Assembly (NCBI GenBank): GCA_937930465.1
Contig: CALGKV010000078.1
Span: 1 to 12,846, forward strand
From: Methanosuratincolales archaeon
GTDB taxonomy: Archaea > Thermoproteota > Methanomethylicia > Methanomethylicales > Methanomethylicaceae
Reading direction: 5' to 3'
Length of the DNA stretch: 12,846 nt
Both the position numbers and the translations under genes were made by a program. Below are positions 1 through 6,929 of this stretch, one piece after another (position 1 is the stretch's first letter; each line of letters opens with the position of its first letter). A model generated the notes under the pieces. The model was not told the origin of the DNA, did no database searches, and saw only the letters and a program-made list of their open reading frames with translations.

Positions 1-377
1 ACGACCTCAAATGCATGGCCGAACAATATCAAGTGGCTTGTTATACGCTGCATCTCGTGTGTGATAACCCGAATGTAATTCGCGCGCGGAGGGACCTCGA
101 TCTTTAGCCCACCCTCAATTACCCTGACGGCGTTCCAGGCATGCACATGCGAGCAGATGCCGCAAACCCTCTCTGCGATAAGGAGGGCCCTCTCTACAGG
201 CAGCCCATCGAAGAGCTTCTCGATGCCCCTATATGCCATGTTAATGTTCAGCTCGCAGTCCTCCACTATCTCGTCATTGACGAACAGCCTTATGCGGTAT
301 GGCTCTATCAGTGCCGGGTGAACCGGCCCGAAAGATAGTTCTTTCTCGATCTCTACGCGTTTTTCCCCGCTAGTCAT
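1..377 (-). CDS. ehbN: Group 4 [NiFe] hydrogenase large subunit (EhbN-like), N-terminal part
   Basis: This is the catalytic subunit of a membrane-bound energy-converting hydrogenase. It would hold the NiFe centre where H2 is formed or oxidised, on the cytoplasmic face of the complex. The first 125 residues are visible; the frame is open to the window edge, so the C-terminal half, including the second nickel-binding Cys pair, is missing. The N-terminal nickel-site motif RVCGICSHVH is intact, with Cys72, Cys75 and His79. It is preceded by the GPVHPAL and MAYRGIEKL segments typical of this family and of the related Nuo 49-kDa subunits. Keeping both cysteines argues for a true hydrogenase rather than a complex I relative. 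The ATG lies 2 nt after the stop of the small-subunit gene. The name EhbN rests mainly on gene order. Confidence 0.93.
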   Translation of the reverse strand, partial: MTSGEKRVEIEKELSFGPVHPALIEPYRIRLFVNDEIVEDCELNINMAYRGIEKLFDGLPVERALLIAERVCGICSHVHAWNAVRVIEGGLKIEVPPRANYIRVITHEMQRITSHLILFGHAFEV

Positions 378-379
378 TT

Positions 380-829
380 TTACGGTGCCTCCAGAATCTT
401 TGGCAGTGCCTTCACGACCCCGGCTATCACATCTTCCGGCCGCGGGGCGCATCCAGGAACCTTCACGTCTACGGGTATAACAGTGTCTACAGGCGCCCAG
501 ATCTCCTCGTTCTGACCGATGTCCCCAACGAGGTTCTTGTACACATTCCCGTTCACTGCGCAGGCTCCGACGGCCACTACTCCCTTCGGTTCTGGTATTG
601 ACTCATATATCTTCTTAAGGGGCTCGACCATCTGCCAAGCGACAACTCCAGAAACAATGAGTACATCAGCCTCCCTCGGGTTCCAAGTCAGGAGGACCCT
701 GTACTGCTCCACATCATACCTGGGTGAAAGCACAGCATTGACAATCTCTATATCGCAACCGTTGCAGCCCCCGGTGTATGCCACCATCACGTGTATTGCG
801 TTCTTACGACTCGTAGCCTTAAGATTCAT
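380..829 (-). CDS. ehbM: [NiFe] hydrogenase small subunit (EhbM / NuoB-like)
   Basis: This 149-residue protein is the small electron-transfer subunit of the hydrogenase. It belongs to the NuoB/MbhJ family and carries the [4Fe-4S] cluster next to the NiFe site. The four expected ligands are present: Cys22 and Cys25 in GGCNGCDIEIV, Cys90 in VGACAVNG and Cys127 in VPGCAPRP. It has the short length and lack of signal peptide usual for group 4 enzymes. The ATG overlaps the end of the upstream ferredoxin gene by 11 nt and has a strong ribosome-binding site (GGGAGGT, 7-nt spacing). The large subunit follows 2 nt downstream. The product should dock on the membrane arm and receive electrons from the ferredoxin subunits encoded just upstream. 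Confidence 0.94.
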   Translation of the reverse strand: MNLKATSRKNAIHVMVAYTGGCNGCDIEIVNAVLSPRYDVEQYRVLLTWNPREADVLIVSGVVAWQMVEPLKKIYESIPEPKGVVAVGACAVNGNVYKNLVGDIGQNEEIWAPVDTVIPVDVKVPGCAPRPEDVIAGVVKALPKILEAP

Positions 830-1322
830 TTCCAGTACCTCCCTTTAATATCAAGGAAAAGCTCGAAGAGGGGATCAGTTTCCTGAGCTCATCTATCTTC
901 TCAGGAGGGGCCCTAATCGGCTTCTTTAGGATTTCCTGGATTGTCATTTTTGGAGTGCCGACATCCCTAGCGTGGATAGGGGCAGCCTCCCCGAAGACAG
1001 AGTAAATTGGGCAGAAGTCGTGGCAGTTGAGGCAAAAGATGCACCTCAAGAGATCTATACGCGGCACTTGGGTCTTTGTGTACCCCTCAACAATCTCAAC
1101 AGGCCTCTCAAGCGGAACCATTGTTATCGCATGTGTGGGACAGACGTTGTAGCACCCTGCGCATCCTATGCACATCTCGTCCAAAACTGTTTCCAAAGGC
1201 TGGACGCTCATGGTGAGTATCTTCTTCCTCATAGCCATGCTCGTCGCACGGTCTGCTTTAGTTAAGACCCTCAGCAGATTCCTGTAAGCTCCTTGGAGCA
1301 TGATCCTCAGGAAAGTAATCAT
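819..1322 (-). CDS. ehbL: 2[4Fe-4S] ferredoxin subunit of the hydrogenase (EhbL / MbhN-like)
   Basis: This 167-residue iron-sulfur protein has two CxxCxxCxxxCP motifs, CIGCAGCYNVCP and CIFCLNCHDFCP, separated by about 30 residues. That is the NuoI/MbhN arrangement, in which two [4Fe-4S] clusters relay electrons to the small subunit. About 50 residues before the first motif are basic with scattered hydrophobics and may form the amphipathic contact with the membrane arm; this is inference. The ATG overlaps the TGA of the polyferredoxin gene (ATGA), and the 3' end overlaps the small-subunit gene by 11 nt. Gene order and motif number fit EhbL. A free ferredoxin is unlikely given this operon position. 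Confidence 0.9.
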   Translation of the reverse strand: MITFLRIMLQGAYRNLLRVLTKADRATSMAMRKKILTMSVQPLETVLDEMCIGCAGCYNVCPTHAITMVPLERPVEIVEGYTKTQVPRIDLLRCIFCLNCHDFCPIYSVFGEAAPIHARDVGTPKMTIQEILKKPIRAPPEKIDELRKLIPSSSFSLILKGGTGNES

Positions 1323-2395
1323 GGGAACACCACCACATCATTAGCTATTCCAGAGACGTTCTTTGTGTCATATACTTTCACGAGTCGGATGCACTCAGCA
1401 GGGCATGTCGTGGCGCAGGCCCCACACCCGATGCATTTATTTTCGTCAATATAGGCAAGCCCGTCCTTAATGTATGGGGCATGGTCTCCCTTGAGCGTCA
1501 CCTTGCAAGCCTCAACGCATAGTGAGCAACCAATGCACATATCCCTGTTGATTTGTATGCGGTGCTCGACAAGCTTCCGCTCCGGAAGGGCAGACCTGAT
1601 GGGTATGGCGTTTGCAGGGCAATCTGAAGCGCATATTTCGCAGAGTATGCATTTTGACACGTCGACTAACGGCTTCTTTTCAGTGATCGGGTTGAAGGAG
1701 ATCGCTTCAGTCGGGCATACCCTGCTGCAAGTCCCGCACCGGATGCAGTCATCAGTAATGCTGCCGTCCCATGAGACTGGCTTTATGGAGAGGGCCCCAA
1801 CAGGACATGACTTGACGCACCTGCCGCACATGACGCAGTAGCCTCCAGGGTATCTTTCCTTCAAGTACATCGTCTTTGGAGGGCAGACCCTTACGCATTC
1901 GCCGCACAGGACGCAGAGATCCGGGTTGAGCTTAACGCGCCCTAGCTGGAAAGAGAGCGCTTCGGTAGGGCAGGATTTGACGCACAAAGAGCAGAGGGAG
2001 CAGTTTATGATAGATGCTCTTGCGTCACCCTTCTTGATTGAAGGTTTCCCATCAACAATCACTATCGCCTTGAGAGGGCAGTTCTCGTAGCAGCGCATGC
2101 ATGTGACGCAGTTTAGCTTGACCCTCCTATCGGCGTATGACTGGATTTTAGAGTAATGCATACCTACCTCTTCGGGCTTTATCTTACCTTCAAAGGAGTC
2201 GATAGCCTTCACCGGGCAGACCTCAGCGCAGAGGTTGCAGTGCGTGCACTTCCCTTTCTCCTCTACCGTGAACCTTATAGCACCCGTTGGGCAGAAGTTT
2301 CTGCATCTACCGCAGAGCATGCACTTAGACATGTCCCGGATTATCTTCCTCTTGGATGTCTGCTTCTGTTGCTGCTTCACTGCTTGGAATGTCAT
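1319..2395 (-). CDS. ehbK: Polyferredoxin with ten [4Fe-4S] motifs (C-terminal portion of an EhbK-like protein)
   Basis: This soluble electron-transfer protein of 358 residues contains ten CxxCxxCxxxC motifs, starting near residues 25, 50, 96, 132, 161, 187, 217, 249, 287 and 321. All but the ninth, which ends in CK, finish with the usual CP. Each pair of motifs should form a two-cluster ferredoxin domain, so up to ten [4Fe-4S] clusters are expected. I place the start at the ATG at 2395, where it forms an ATGA overlap with the preceding polyferredoxin gene. The frame is open further upstream to 2569, but that stretch is basic, out of character and lies over the other gene. A Lys/Gln-rich linker precedes the first motif. 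With the preceding 4-cluster gene it makes 14 motifs, the number I recall for the single EhbK of Methanothermobacter. Confidence 0.93.
   Translation of the reverse strand: MTFQAVKQQQKQTSKRKIIRDMSKCMLCGRCRNFCPTGAIRFTVEEKGKCTHCNLCAEVCPVKAIDSFEGKIKPEEVGMHYSKIQSYADRRVKLNCVTCMRCYENCPLKAIVIVDGKPSIKKGDARASIINCSLCSLCVKSCPTEALSFQLGRVKLNPDLCVLCGECVRVCPPKTMYLKERYPGGYCVMCGRCVKSCPVGALSIKPVSWDGSITDDCIRCGTCSRVCPTEAISFNPITEKKPLVDVSKCILCEICASDCPANAIPIRSALPERKLVEHRIQINRDMCIGCSLCVEACKVTLKGDHAPYIKDGLAYIDENKCIGCGACATTCPAECIRLVKVYDTKNVSGIANDVVVFP
2273..2293 (-). repeat. 21-bp direct repeat, copy in the 10-cluster polyferredoxin
   Basis: These 21 bases are identical to 2701-2721 in the neighbouring polyferredoxin gene. 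Both encode CPTGAIR after a ferredoxin motif. It is most likely a trace of domain duplication or gene conversion. Confidence 0.7.
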
Positions 2396-2847
2396 TTCTC
2401 TGCCTCCGCTTTTGCCGCAATCGGCTTTCCTTCTATTAGCTCCCTGATCTTTTCTGGTGTGGCAATCTCCATCAGCATTTGATAGTCTACAGGTCCCTTG
2501 ATCAGCTTGATTGCGTCTACCCTTGCGTTCTTGGGGCAAACCTTTACGCATAGACCGCACCTTACGCATATCCCTTTGATGTGCCTGCCCCTCACATTGT
2601 CCTCCAAGAACTTTGCAAAATCAAAGGGGCAATGCTTGACGCATAGACCGCAAAGGGTGCACCTGGATCTGTCAACATAGTAACCGCCAAACTTGTTCTT
2701 CCTTATAGCACCCGTTGGGCAAACGGATGCACAAACCCCGCAGGTCGTGCAGCTGAACGGCAGACCATCGGGGTGCTTAATGCAGTCAGTAGGGCAGGCT
2801 TCCCAGCACTTGCCGCATTTGTCGCAGTCTGTTGTTGTGAAATACAA
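2392..2847 (-). CDS. Polyferredoxin with four [4Fe-4S] motifs (N-terminal portion of an EhbK-like protein)
   Basis: This 151-residue iron-sulfur protein has four complete CxxCxxCxxxCP motifs, at residues 8-18, 33-43, 63-73 and 94-104, so two double-cluster ferredoxin domains are expected. The roughly 45-residue tail has no cysteines and ends in an Ala/Glu/Lys-rich stretch. Translation begins at TTG, directly after the TAA of the previous gene. A near-perfect ribosome-binding site, AGGAGGT at 2857-2863 with 9-nt spacing, supports this start, and the first motif begins only seven residues later. The stop overlaps the ATG of the ten-motif polyferredoxin. The two products probably act together as one electron conduit into the hydrogenase. 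The clean overlap and matching linkers argue for a natural split rather than a sequencing frameshift. Confidence 0.92.
   Translation of the reverse strand: MYFTTTDCDKCGKCWEACPTDCIKHPDGLPFSCTTCGVCASVCPTGAIRKNKFGGYYVDRSRCTLCGLCVKHCPFDFAKFLEDNVRGRHIKGICVRCGLCVKVCPKNARVDAIKLIKGPVDYQMLMEIATPEKIRELIEGKPIAAKAEAEK
2701..2721 (-). repeat. 21-bp direct repeat, copy in the 4-cluster polyferredoxin
   Basis: This is the partner of 2273-2293, identical over 21 bases in the same strand and reading phase (CPTGAIR). The two copies are 428 bp apart across the gene boundary. Confidence 0.7.
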
Positions 2848-3132
2848 TTACTGGATACCTCCTTTCGCGAAGGACTTTCCTATGAGCAAACCAATAGTTG
2901 CAGAAATAAATTTAAGCGAAAAGGTTATGTGCTCGAAGAATACGCCGCCTAAAACGCTGCTGTAATGTATTGGTGCCTCAAAGAGGAAAGCAGCCACAAC
3001 GCTCATGGCCAAGATCAGCAAGGTCGTCCGGCGCGAAAGATTGCTCCTGAGTTGAGTGCCCAATGCAACTCCCAATATGAACGCAACAACGGTTAGCGTG
3101 ACCTCTCCTAAAGCCAAAGGAAACAGCATCAT
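2848..3132 (-). CDS. Small membrane subunit of the hydrogenase operon (EhbJ position)
   Basis: This 94-residue protein is strongly hydrophobic, with about three membrane helices (near residues 3-27, 36-51 and 72-88) joined by short charged loops such as RSNLSRR. I do not recognise a catalytic motif or a firm family. It sits between the MnhB-like gene and the polyferredoxins, which is the EhbJ place in methanogen ehb operons, so a structural role in the membrane arm is likely. The first ATG overlaps the upstream TGA (ATGATG), and a second ATG follows at once. The stop codon abuts the TTG start of the next gene. Confidence 0.8.
   Translation of the reverse strand: MMLFPLALGEVTLTVVAFILGVALGTQLRSNLSRRTTLLILAMSVVAAFLFEAPIHYSSVLGGVFFEHITFSLKFISATIGLLIGKSFAKGGIQ
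2857..2863 (-). promoter_or_regulatory. Strong ribosome-binding site that decides a TTG start
   Basis: The minus strand reads AGGAGGT here, 9 nt before the TTG at 2847. It lies inside the last codons of the preceding membrane-protein gene and supports TTG as the real start of the 4-cluster polyferredoxin. Confidence 0.8.
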
Positions 3133-3992
3133 TCTAATTTTTCCTCCTCTGGATCGGACCAGCCATATATGAAGGCAAAAAATATCAGGCAGATTGCACC
3201 GATTACGTTAAACGCCTCTCCAATGTTAATAATAGGGAGTATTCCCGAGGTTGCATAAAATACGCCTTCCTTGAGCTGCAACGCCAGCTTAAATGGTTCT
3301 CCAAACACCGTTTTGAGGATCTCAGGAACCTCCCCAGGGAATGAAGACAACCAAGACCACAAGTCTGAACCTACGTTGTATTGCCAATAGCCTGTGGTCA
3401 AGTAACCAGGAAGCCCCATCAGCACATAGAGCCCCCAACCGAATGCCCCGAGGGCTACAAGCGTCTTCTTTTTGATTTCAAACGGCGACTTTTTGCCGTA
3501 AATTATGACAGAAAGCAGGTATGCAGAAGAGACAATGACGCCGCACTGGAAGCCTCCCCCACCCGAGGTCGGCGCTTCGAGCACTACGAGCAACCCGTAA
3601 GCAATAAGCAAGATTACCACAGGTAAGGCGAAATACTTTAGCAATACCGGCATTGTTTCTGTCTTCAAGTCCATTCCGGTAACCTTCACAATTTCATCTT
3701 CTTCAGGAACTTTGAGTCTAACCAGACCCCTGCCAAGAACAAGCACAGAAACAACAGCCCCAACGTAAATCACGCCGGTTTCGAGAAGAGTGTCTATTGC
3801 CCTGTAATCGTAAACCCAAGAGGCCAGATTGTTGGGAGCCATCTTGTATGCAAGTTTGTTGTATTCTTCACTAATCCCTCTAGCCACATTTCCTTCGAGC
3901 TGGAGGAAGGAGGAGAAAACCCCAAAGAAGATTATGAACAGTGCCGCTGCGGCCACTACGCCTTTGATCCCTCGTAGCTCTTTAGCATCCAT
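3129..3992 (-). CDS. MbhE-like + MnhB/MbhF-like fused membrane subunit (EhbH/EhbI region)
   Basis: This integral membrane protein of 287 residues appears to join two Mrp-antiporter-related modules. Residues 1-95 have a first helix, then a YDYRAIDTLLETGVI segment and a second helix, as in MbhE or the end of MrpA. Residues 115-185 resemble MnhB/MbhF, with a GGGGFQCGVI motif matching the usual PGGGFQGG. The last 100 residues add a Trp- and Gly-rich loop and a C-terminal helix that ends in an acidic tail. Such subunits form the sodium/proton path beside the antiporter-like subunit. I prefer the ATG at 3992, which has GGGGG 8 nt upstream and lies 2 nt after the preceding stop. A GTG at 4007 would add five residues but has no visible ribosome-binding site. 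Confidence 0.85.
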   Translation of the reverse strand: MDAKELRGIKGVVAAAALFIIFFGVFSSFLQLEGNVARGISEEYNKLAYKMAPNNLASWVYDYRAIDTLLETGVIYVGAVVSVLVLGRGLVRLKVPEEDEIVKVTGMDLKTETMPVLLKYFALPVVILLIAYGLLVVLEAPTSGGGGFQCGVIVSSAYLLSVIIYGKKSPFEIKKKTLVALGAFGWGLYVLMGLPGYLTTGYWQYNVGSDLWSWLSSFPGEVPEILKTVFGEPFKLALQLKEGVFYATSGILPIINIGEAFNVIGAICLIFFAFIYGWSDPEEEKLE

Positions 3993-3994
3993 AT

Positions 3995-4321
3995 TTATAT
4001 CCCCCACAGAGTGACTGCTAGAATTATAGAGAAGTAGACTATAACCCAGAAAAGCACCCTATTCAGATCATTCGAGTTCTCCAGTTCCACGGTCCTTATT
4101 ATTGGCGCAAAGTATGCCACCATGATTGCAGCCCCGAGTAGCAAAACGATACCGAGCGGTATTAGGAAAATCCTAAAGAGGGATGCGAGCAGCATCACAA
4201 AGACAGCCATCTGAAGCTCTCCGCTCGAATACCCCGTGATTGCATCTGTAGATCCCTCTCCTCCGAAGATGCTGGTAAGGTATCGCTTAATTTTGTCGTA
4301 AAGAGAATCTATGGAACCCAT
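3995..4321 (-). CDS. ehbG: Small membrane subunit of the hydrogenase operon (EhbG position)
   Basis: This 108-residue protein has a soluble N-terminal stretch of about 37 residues and then two or three membrane helices (about 38-70 and 88-107) separated by a charged loop, RTVELENSNDLNR. I recognise no catalytic motif. It follows the MnhD-like gene with a 13-nt overlap and lies 2 nt before the MnhB-like gene, the position of EhbG in methanogens. It could correspond to MbhI of Pyrococcus hydrogenases, which links the antiporter module to the hydrogenase module, but sequence alone does not settle this. The symbol rests on gene order only. Confidence 0.72.
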   Translation of the reverse strand: MGSIDSLYDKIKRYLTSIFGGEGSTDAITGYSSGELQMAVFVMLLASLFRIFLIPLGIVLLLGAAIMVAYFAPIIRTVELENSNDLNRVLFWVIVYFSIILAVTLWGI

Positions 4322-5829
4322 GGAACCAACACCACCTTCAATGCGGATTCGTTGATGAAACTAAATGCGAGTTGCGGATAAACCCCCAAGATTAATGAGA
4401 TCGAAAGAAGAACGACCAGGGAAATAAAGACCACATCAGGCATTTTGAAACGCCCTACATAAGACTCAGATGTTTTTTCTGGTTCAGGTTTAAGGAAAAT
4501 CGAATATATTGCTCTGAAGAGTGCTACAAATGTGGATACGCTAACCATTAGAATGACAGCAGCGACCTCGGGCAACCCCTGCTCAAGAGCTGCCTGCAAT
4601 AGAATAAGCTCGCTCTGGAAACCGTTGAATGGAGGGATTCCAGAGGCTGCCATTGCGCCCAATACAGCGAATGCAGCCAACCATGGCGATTTCTTTGCAA
4701 CTCCGCCGCCGAACTTGATTGAAGTGCTCCCTTTGCCAAAATACAGCAGCATCTCGCAGCATATGAGAAGTATGCTCATGTATATCACATCATTGAGCGC
4801 CTGGAAAATACCTCCTACAATGCCCCGGTAGGTGCCCAGAGACAAACCTACTGTAACCAGACCGCTGTGGCTGACTATCAAGTAAGCGAGAATCCATCTT
4901 AAGTCAGTCTGTATGAGCGCCATGACCACGCCAAATATCATAGTCAAGACGCTTATCACGAGCATGACATCCGTTGCAAATGGAAGAGATCCAAACAACC
5001 TGAGCATAACAATCCCTATTGCAACAAGCATGAGCTTAGACTGGGTCTGAAGCAAAACGGTTCCATGAGGGAATGCAGAACGATAAACATCAGACTTAAG
5101 GGGATGAACGGGAACCAGCCCACCGGCATAGACCCACGCCAAGGTTAGGAAGGCAAAAGCGACATACAGCACTGCATACATGCCTCCCAAATCATTTGAC
5201 ATGAGAAAATGAATTGCATCGGTAATGTTGACATATCCGGTCAAGCCAAGGATCAAGCCCAAAGAAATAGCCAGCCCTGAGCCTGCGAGGGCTGAAAAGA
5301 AAGTGTACTTCAGCGCGGCTTTCTGTGCGTAGGCAGTGCCGGAGGAGGCAACAAGCCCGGCTACCAGAAGGCTACCCAACTCAACCGCAATCCACAAATG
5401 GTAAAAGTCATTGGTCATCAGTACCGCTGCGGCAGACACGTATGTAAGGAAGATTATAGCGAGATACGGCCCCAAGTTCTTGCTAAGTGACTTTGTAGCG
5501 ATGAGAACCGTGAAAAGAAGGAGTAGAGACATCAGTCCAATTAAGATCTGCTGGAGAGGGCCATAATAGTACTCAAGAGAGAGTTTCCATGAAAAAACGC
5601 TTGCGGTGAATGTGTATGTGCCGTCGGAGTTGACAGCAGGGTGCCCAGCGAACCAATGGAAACCGTAAGGCGAGAGAACAGCGATCGCAAGAACTGCAAT
5701 AGATGCCCCTACAGATATTGCTCTGATCGCCTTTGTTTTATTGTACAATAGATTAACCAATATTGCAGTCAAAATTGGTATGATTATTAGGAGAGGCACA
5801 GACCAGAGATTGGTTACCGCTTCGTTCAT
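4309..5829 (-). CDS. ehbF: MnhD/MbhH/NuoN-like ion-translocating subunit (EhbF)
   Basis: This large membrane protein has 506 residues, the normal size for the proton/sodium antiporter-like family (Proton_antipo_M), with roughly 14 helices. Features expected of the ion path are present: Glu150 in AVELGSLL, the lysine pair Lys170 and Lys174 before the GSGLA segment, polar residues His242, Lys245, His255 and Lys265 in the broken-helix region, and GIPPFNGFQSEL at 397-408. It should pump or admit Na+ or H+ as electrons move through the hydrogenase. The ATG overlaps the stop of the MnhC-like gene (ATGA), and the 3' end overlaps the next gene by 13 nt. It matches EhbF in order and size. Which ion is moved cannot be read from the sequence. 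Confidence 0.93.
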   Translation of the reverse strand: MNEAVTNLWSVPLLIIIPILTAILVNLLYNKTKAIRAISVGASIAVLAIAVLSPYGFHWFAGHPAVNSDGTYTFTASVFSWKLSLEYYYGPLQQILIGLMSLLLLFTVLIATKSLSKNLGPYLAIIFLTYVSAAAVLMTNDFYHLWIAVELGSLLVAGLVASSGTAYAQKAALKYTFFSALAGSGLAISLGLILGLTGYVNITDAIHFLMSNDLGGMYAVLYVAFAFLTLAWVYAGGLVPVHPLKSDVYRSAFPHGTVLLQTQSKLMLVAIGIVMLRLFGSLPFATDVMLVISVLTMIFGVVMALIQTDLRWILAYLIVSHSGLVTVGLSLGTYRGIVGGIFQALNDVIYMSILLICCEMLLYFGKGSTSIKFGGGVAKKSPWLAAFAVLGAMAASGIPPFNGFQSELILLQAALEQGLPEVAAVILMVSVSTFVALFRAIYSIFLKPEPEKTSESYVGRFKMPDVVFISLVVLLSISLILGVYPQLAFSFINESALKVVLVPWVP

Positions 5830-6209
5830 TCACGATCACCTTTCAGAACTTTGGAAGCTTTCAAAGACCCATAACGCCTGTAGAGAACCACAATGAGGGC
5901 AGCCAAGATTGCAGTAGTGCTGACCCCAATCACTATGTTGGTCAGGACAATTCCAGGTCCGAAAATCAACGCAGCTTCGTTGGGAAATTCAAAGATCGAG
6001 GCGTCTGGTTCAAGGATAGGGACGATCCCGCCTTGTACATATCCAAGCGAAACCAGCGCTAGATTCACTCCGTCGCTTAGGAGAGTGAAAGCTATCAGCT
6101 TCTTGATAAGGTTGTCTAGGTAGAGCATTCCAGCTATTCCGACAACAACCAAAACAGTGGCTGCGATGAACCCGAGGAGCTGCAGTGAGATTTCAATCAC
6201 TTTCCTCAT
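5826..6209 (-). CDS. ehbE: MnhC/MbhG/NuoK-like subunit (EhbE)
   Basis: This 127-residue protein has three predicted helices, as in MnhC/NuoK. The segments LLSDGVNLALVSLGYVQGG and VLTNIVIGVSTTAILAALIV correspond to the conserved LLSHAVNL and LTAIVIGFATTA stretches of the family. It would sit next to the MnhD-like subunit and share its proton path. The ATG at 6209 overlaps the previous gene by 17 nt and has GGAGG only 1 nt upstream. A GTG at 6200 is spaced 10 nt from the same GGAGG and could be the real start, three codons in. The stop overlaps the next ATG (ATGA). Confidence 0.9.
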   Translation of the reverse strand: MRKVIEISLQLLGFIAATVLVVVGIAGMLYLDNLIKKLIAFTLLSDGVNLALVSLGYVQGGIVPILEPDASIFEFPNEAALIFGPGIVLTNIVIGVSTTAILAALIVVLYRRYGSLKASKVLKGDRE

Positions 6210-6450
6210 GCCTCCGGGTCTTCAGTATTGCTAGGATTATTATCCCAGGCATCAGAACTGTCCCCACAATGGCCTGGGTGAGCCCCAGGTCTGGGGCCAA
6301 AAGCGCATGGAAAAGGAATGCAAGGGCTATGCTTTCTGCGCCGGTTATGTAAGCAGCTCTAAGAAGATCCTTCTGAAGCAGGGCAGCTATGGCCCCTATT
6401 GTTACCCCTACAACCATCAGGTAAGCAACAGTCATGAAGGCGTCAATCAT
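6193..6450 (-). CDS. ehbD: MbhD-like (DUF4040) membrane subunit (EhbD)
   Basis: This protein of 85 residues with about three helices contains LLAPDLGLTQAIVGTVL, close to the APDLALTQ..VG signature of MbhD and of the C-terminal part of MrpA. In Mrp antiporters and Mbh hydrogenases this piece helps form the ion channel beside the antiporter subunits. The length is typical of a free-standing MbhD. Both ends are coupled to neighbours: an ATGA overlap with the MnhG-like gene and a 17-nt overlap with the MnhC-like gene. Confidence is high for the family and good for the Ehb naming by order. Confidence 0.88.
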   Translation of the reverse strand: MIDAFMTVAYLMVVGVTIGAIAALLQKDLLRAAYITGAESIALAFLFHALLAPDLGLTQAIVGTVLMPGIIILAILKTRRHEESD

Positions 6451-6929
6451 TTCTCAGACCTCCGCTGGTTTACATAATAATATGCATTAGCCAGAGCCCC
6501 TCCGGTGAATGGGACGAAAAGGAAAAAGAAGAAGCCGACAGCGACCAGATCGATCCTCAAGATGAGTATACCTGCAAAGATCATTACGAGGGAGCTGACA
6601 GTGTCTATGACCCCTGCGATGTGGTTCCGCACATAGAATATATTTGAGCCATACTCGTCCCCAAACCTAAAGAGACCTATTGTCGCAGCAATCATTGGAG
6701 GAACTCCGGCAAATAGAATGCCCGCAGCCCCTATCTTCATCACTGCGAGGGCTGATCTTTCTAGCTCATTGCCTAAAAAGGACAGTATGCCTACACTTAT
6801 GAGAAATGCAGCGAACAGATACAATACAAGCTTGCTTGGATCGACTACAAAAGATCCTCTCTTAATGTTCCAAGACACGTAGGCAAATATTGCTGCAGCG
6901 TAAACTACAGTGAATATCTCGACTATCAT
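6447..6929 (-). CDS. ehbC: MnhG/MbhC-like subunit with extra N-terminal helices (EhbC)
   Basis: Residues 65-160 follow the MnhG/MbhC pattern: a helix, then IGLFRFGDEYG (usual form GLLRLPDVYTR), two further helices and the closing GGALANAYY segment. The first 60 residues add two helices not found in a standard MnhG of about 110-125 residues. The role is structural, as part of the antiporter-like membrane arm. The ATG and stop both form ATGA overlaps with the flanking genes. The added N-terminal pair contrasts with the MnhE-like protein of this operon, which lacks its first two helices. Confidence 0.87.
   Translation of the reverse strand: MIVEIFTVVYAAAIFAYVSWNIKRGSFVVDPSKLVLYLFAAFLISVGILSFLGNELERSALAVMKIGAAGILFAGVPPMIAATIGLFRFGDEYGSNIFYVRNHIAGVIDTVSSLVMIFAGILILRIDLVAVGFFFFLFVPFTGGALANAYYYVNQRRSEK

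Noticed and set aside
1..829. Complex I / Fpo-type NuoB-NuoD pair
   Set aside because: The large subunit keeps the CGIC nickel ligands and His79, which NuoD and FpoD lack, and the operon has polyferredoxins and Mrp-type subunits.
2396..2569. N-terminal extension of the 10-cluster polyferredoxin to 2569
   Set aside because: It would overlap the 4-cluster gene by 178 nt in another frame, and the added stretch is basic and unlike a ferredoxin. The ATG at 2395 makes the usual ATGA overlap.
1319..2847. Regularly spaced similar segments suggesting a repeat array
   Set aside because: The spacing follows ferredoxin motifs in coding sequence; the repeats are imperfect and have no CRISPR-like spacer pattern.
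1470..2965. Open frames on the plus strand (1470-1841, 2156-2482, 2693-2965)
   Set aside because: They lie opposite the polyferredoxin genes and result from the repeated Cys-rich codons read in reverse. Their products have no recognisable features, while the minus-strand frames carry perfect ferredoxin motifs.
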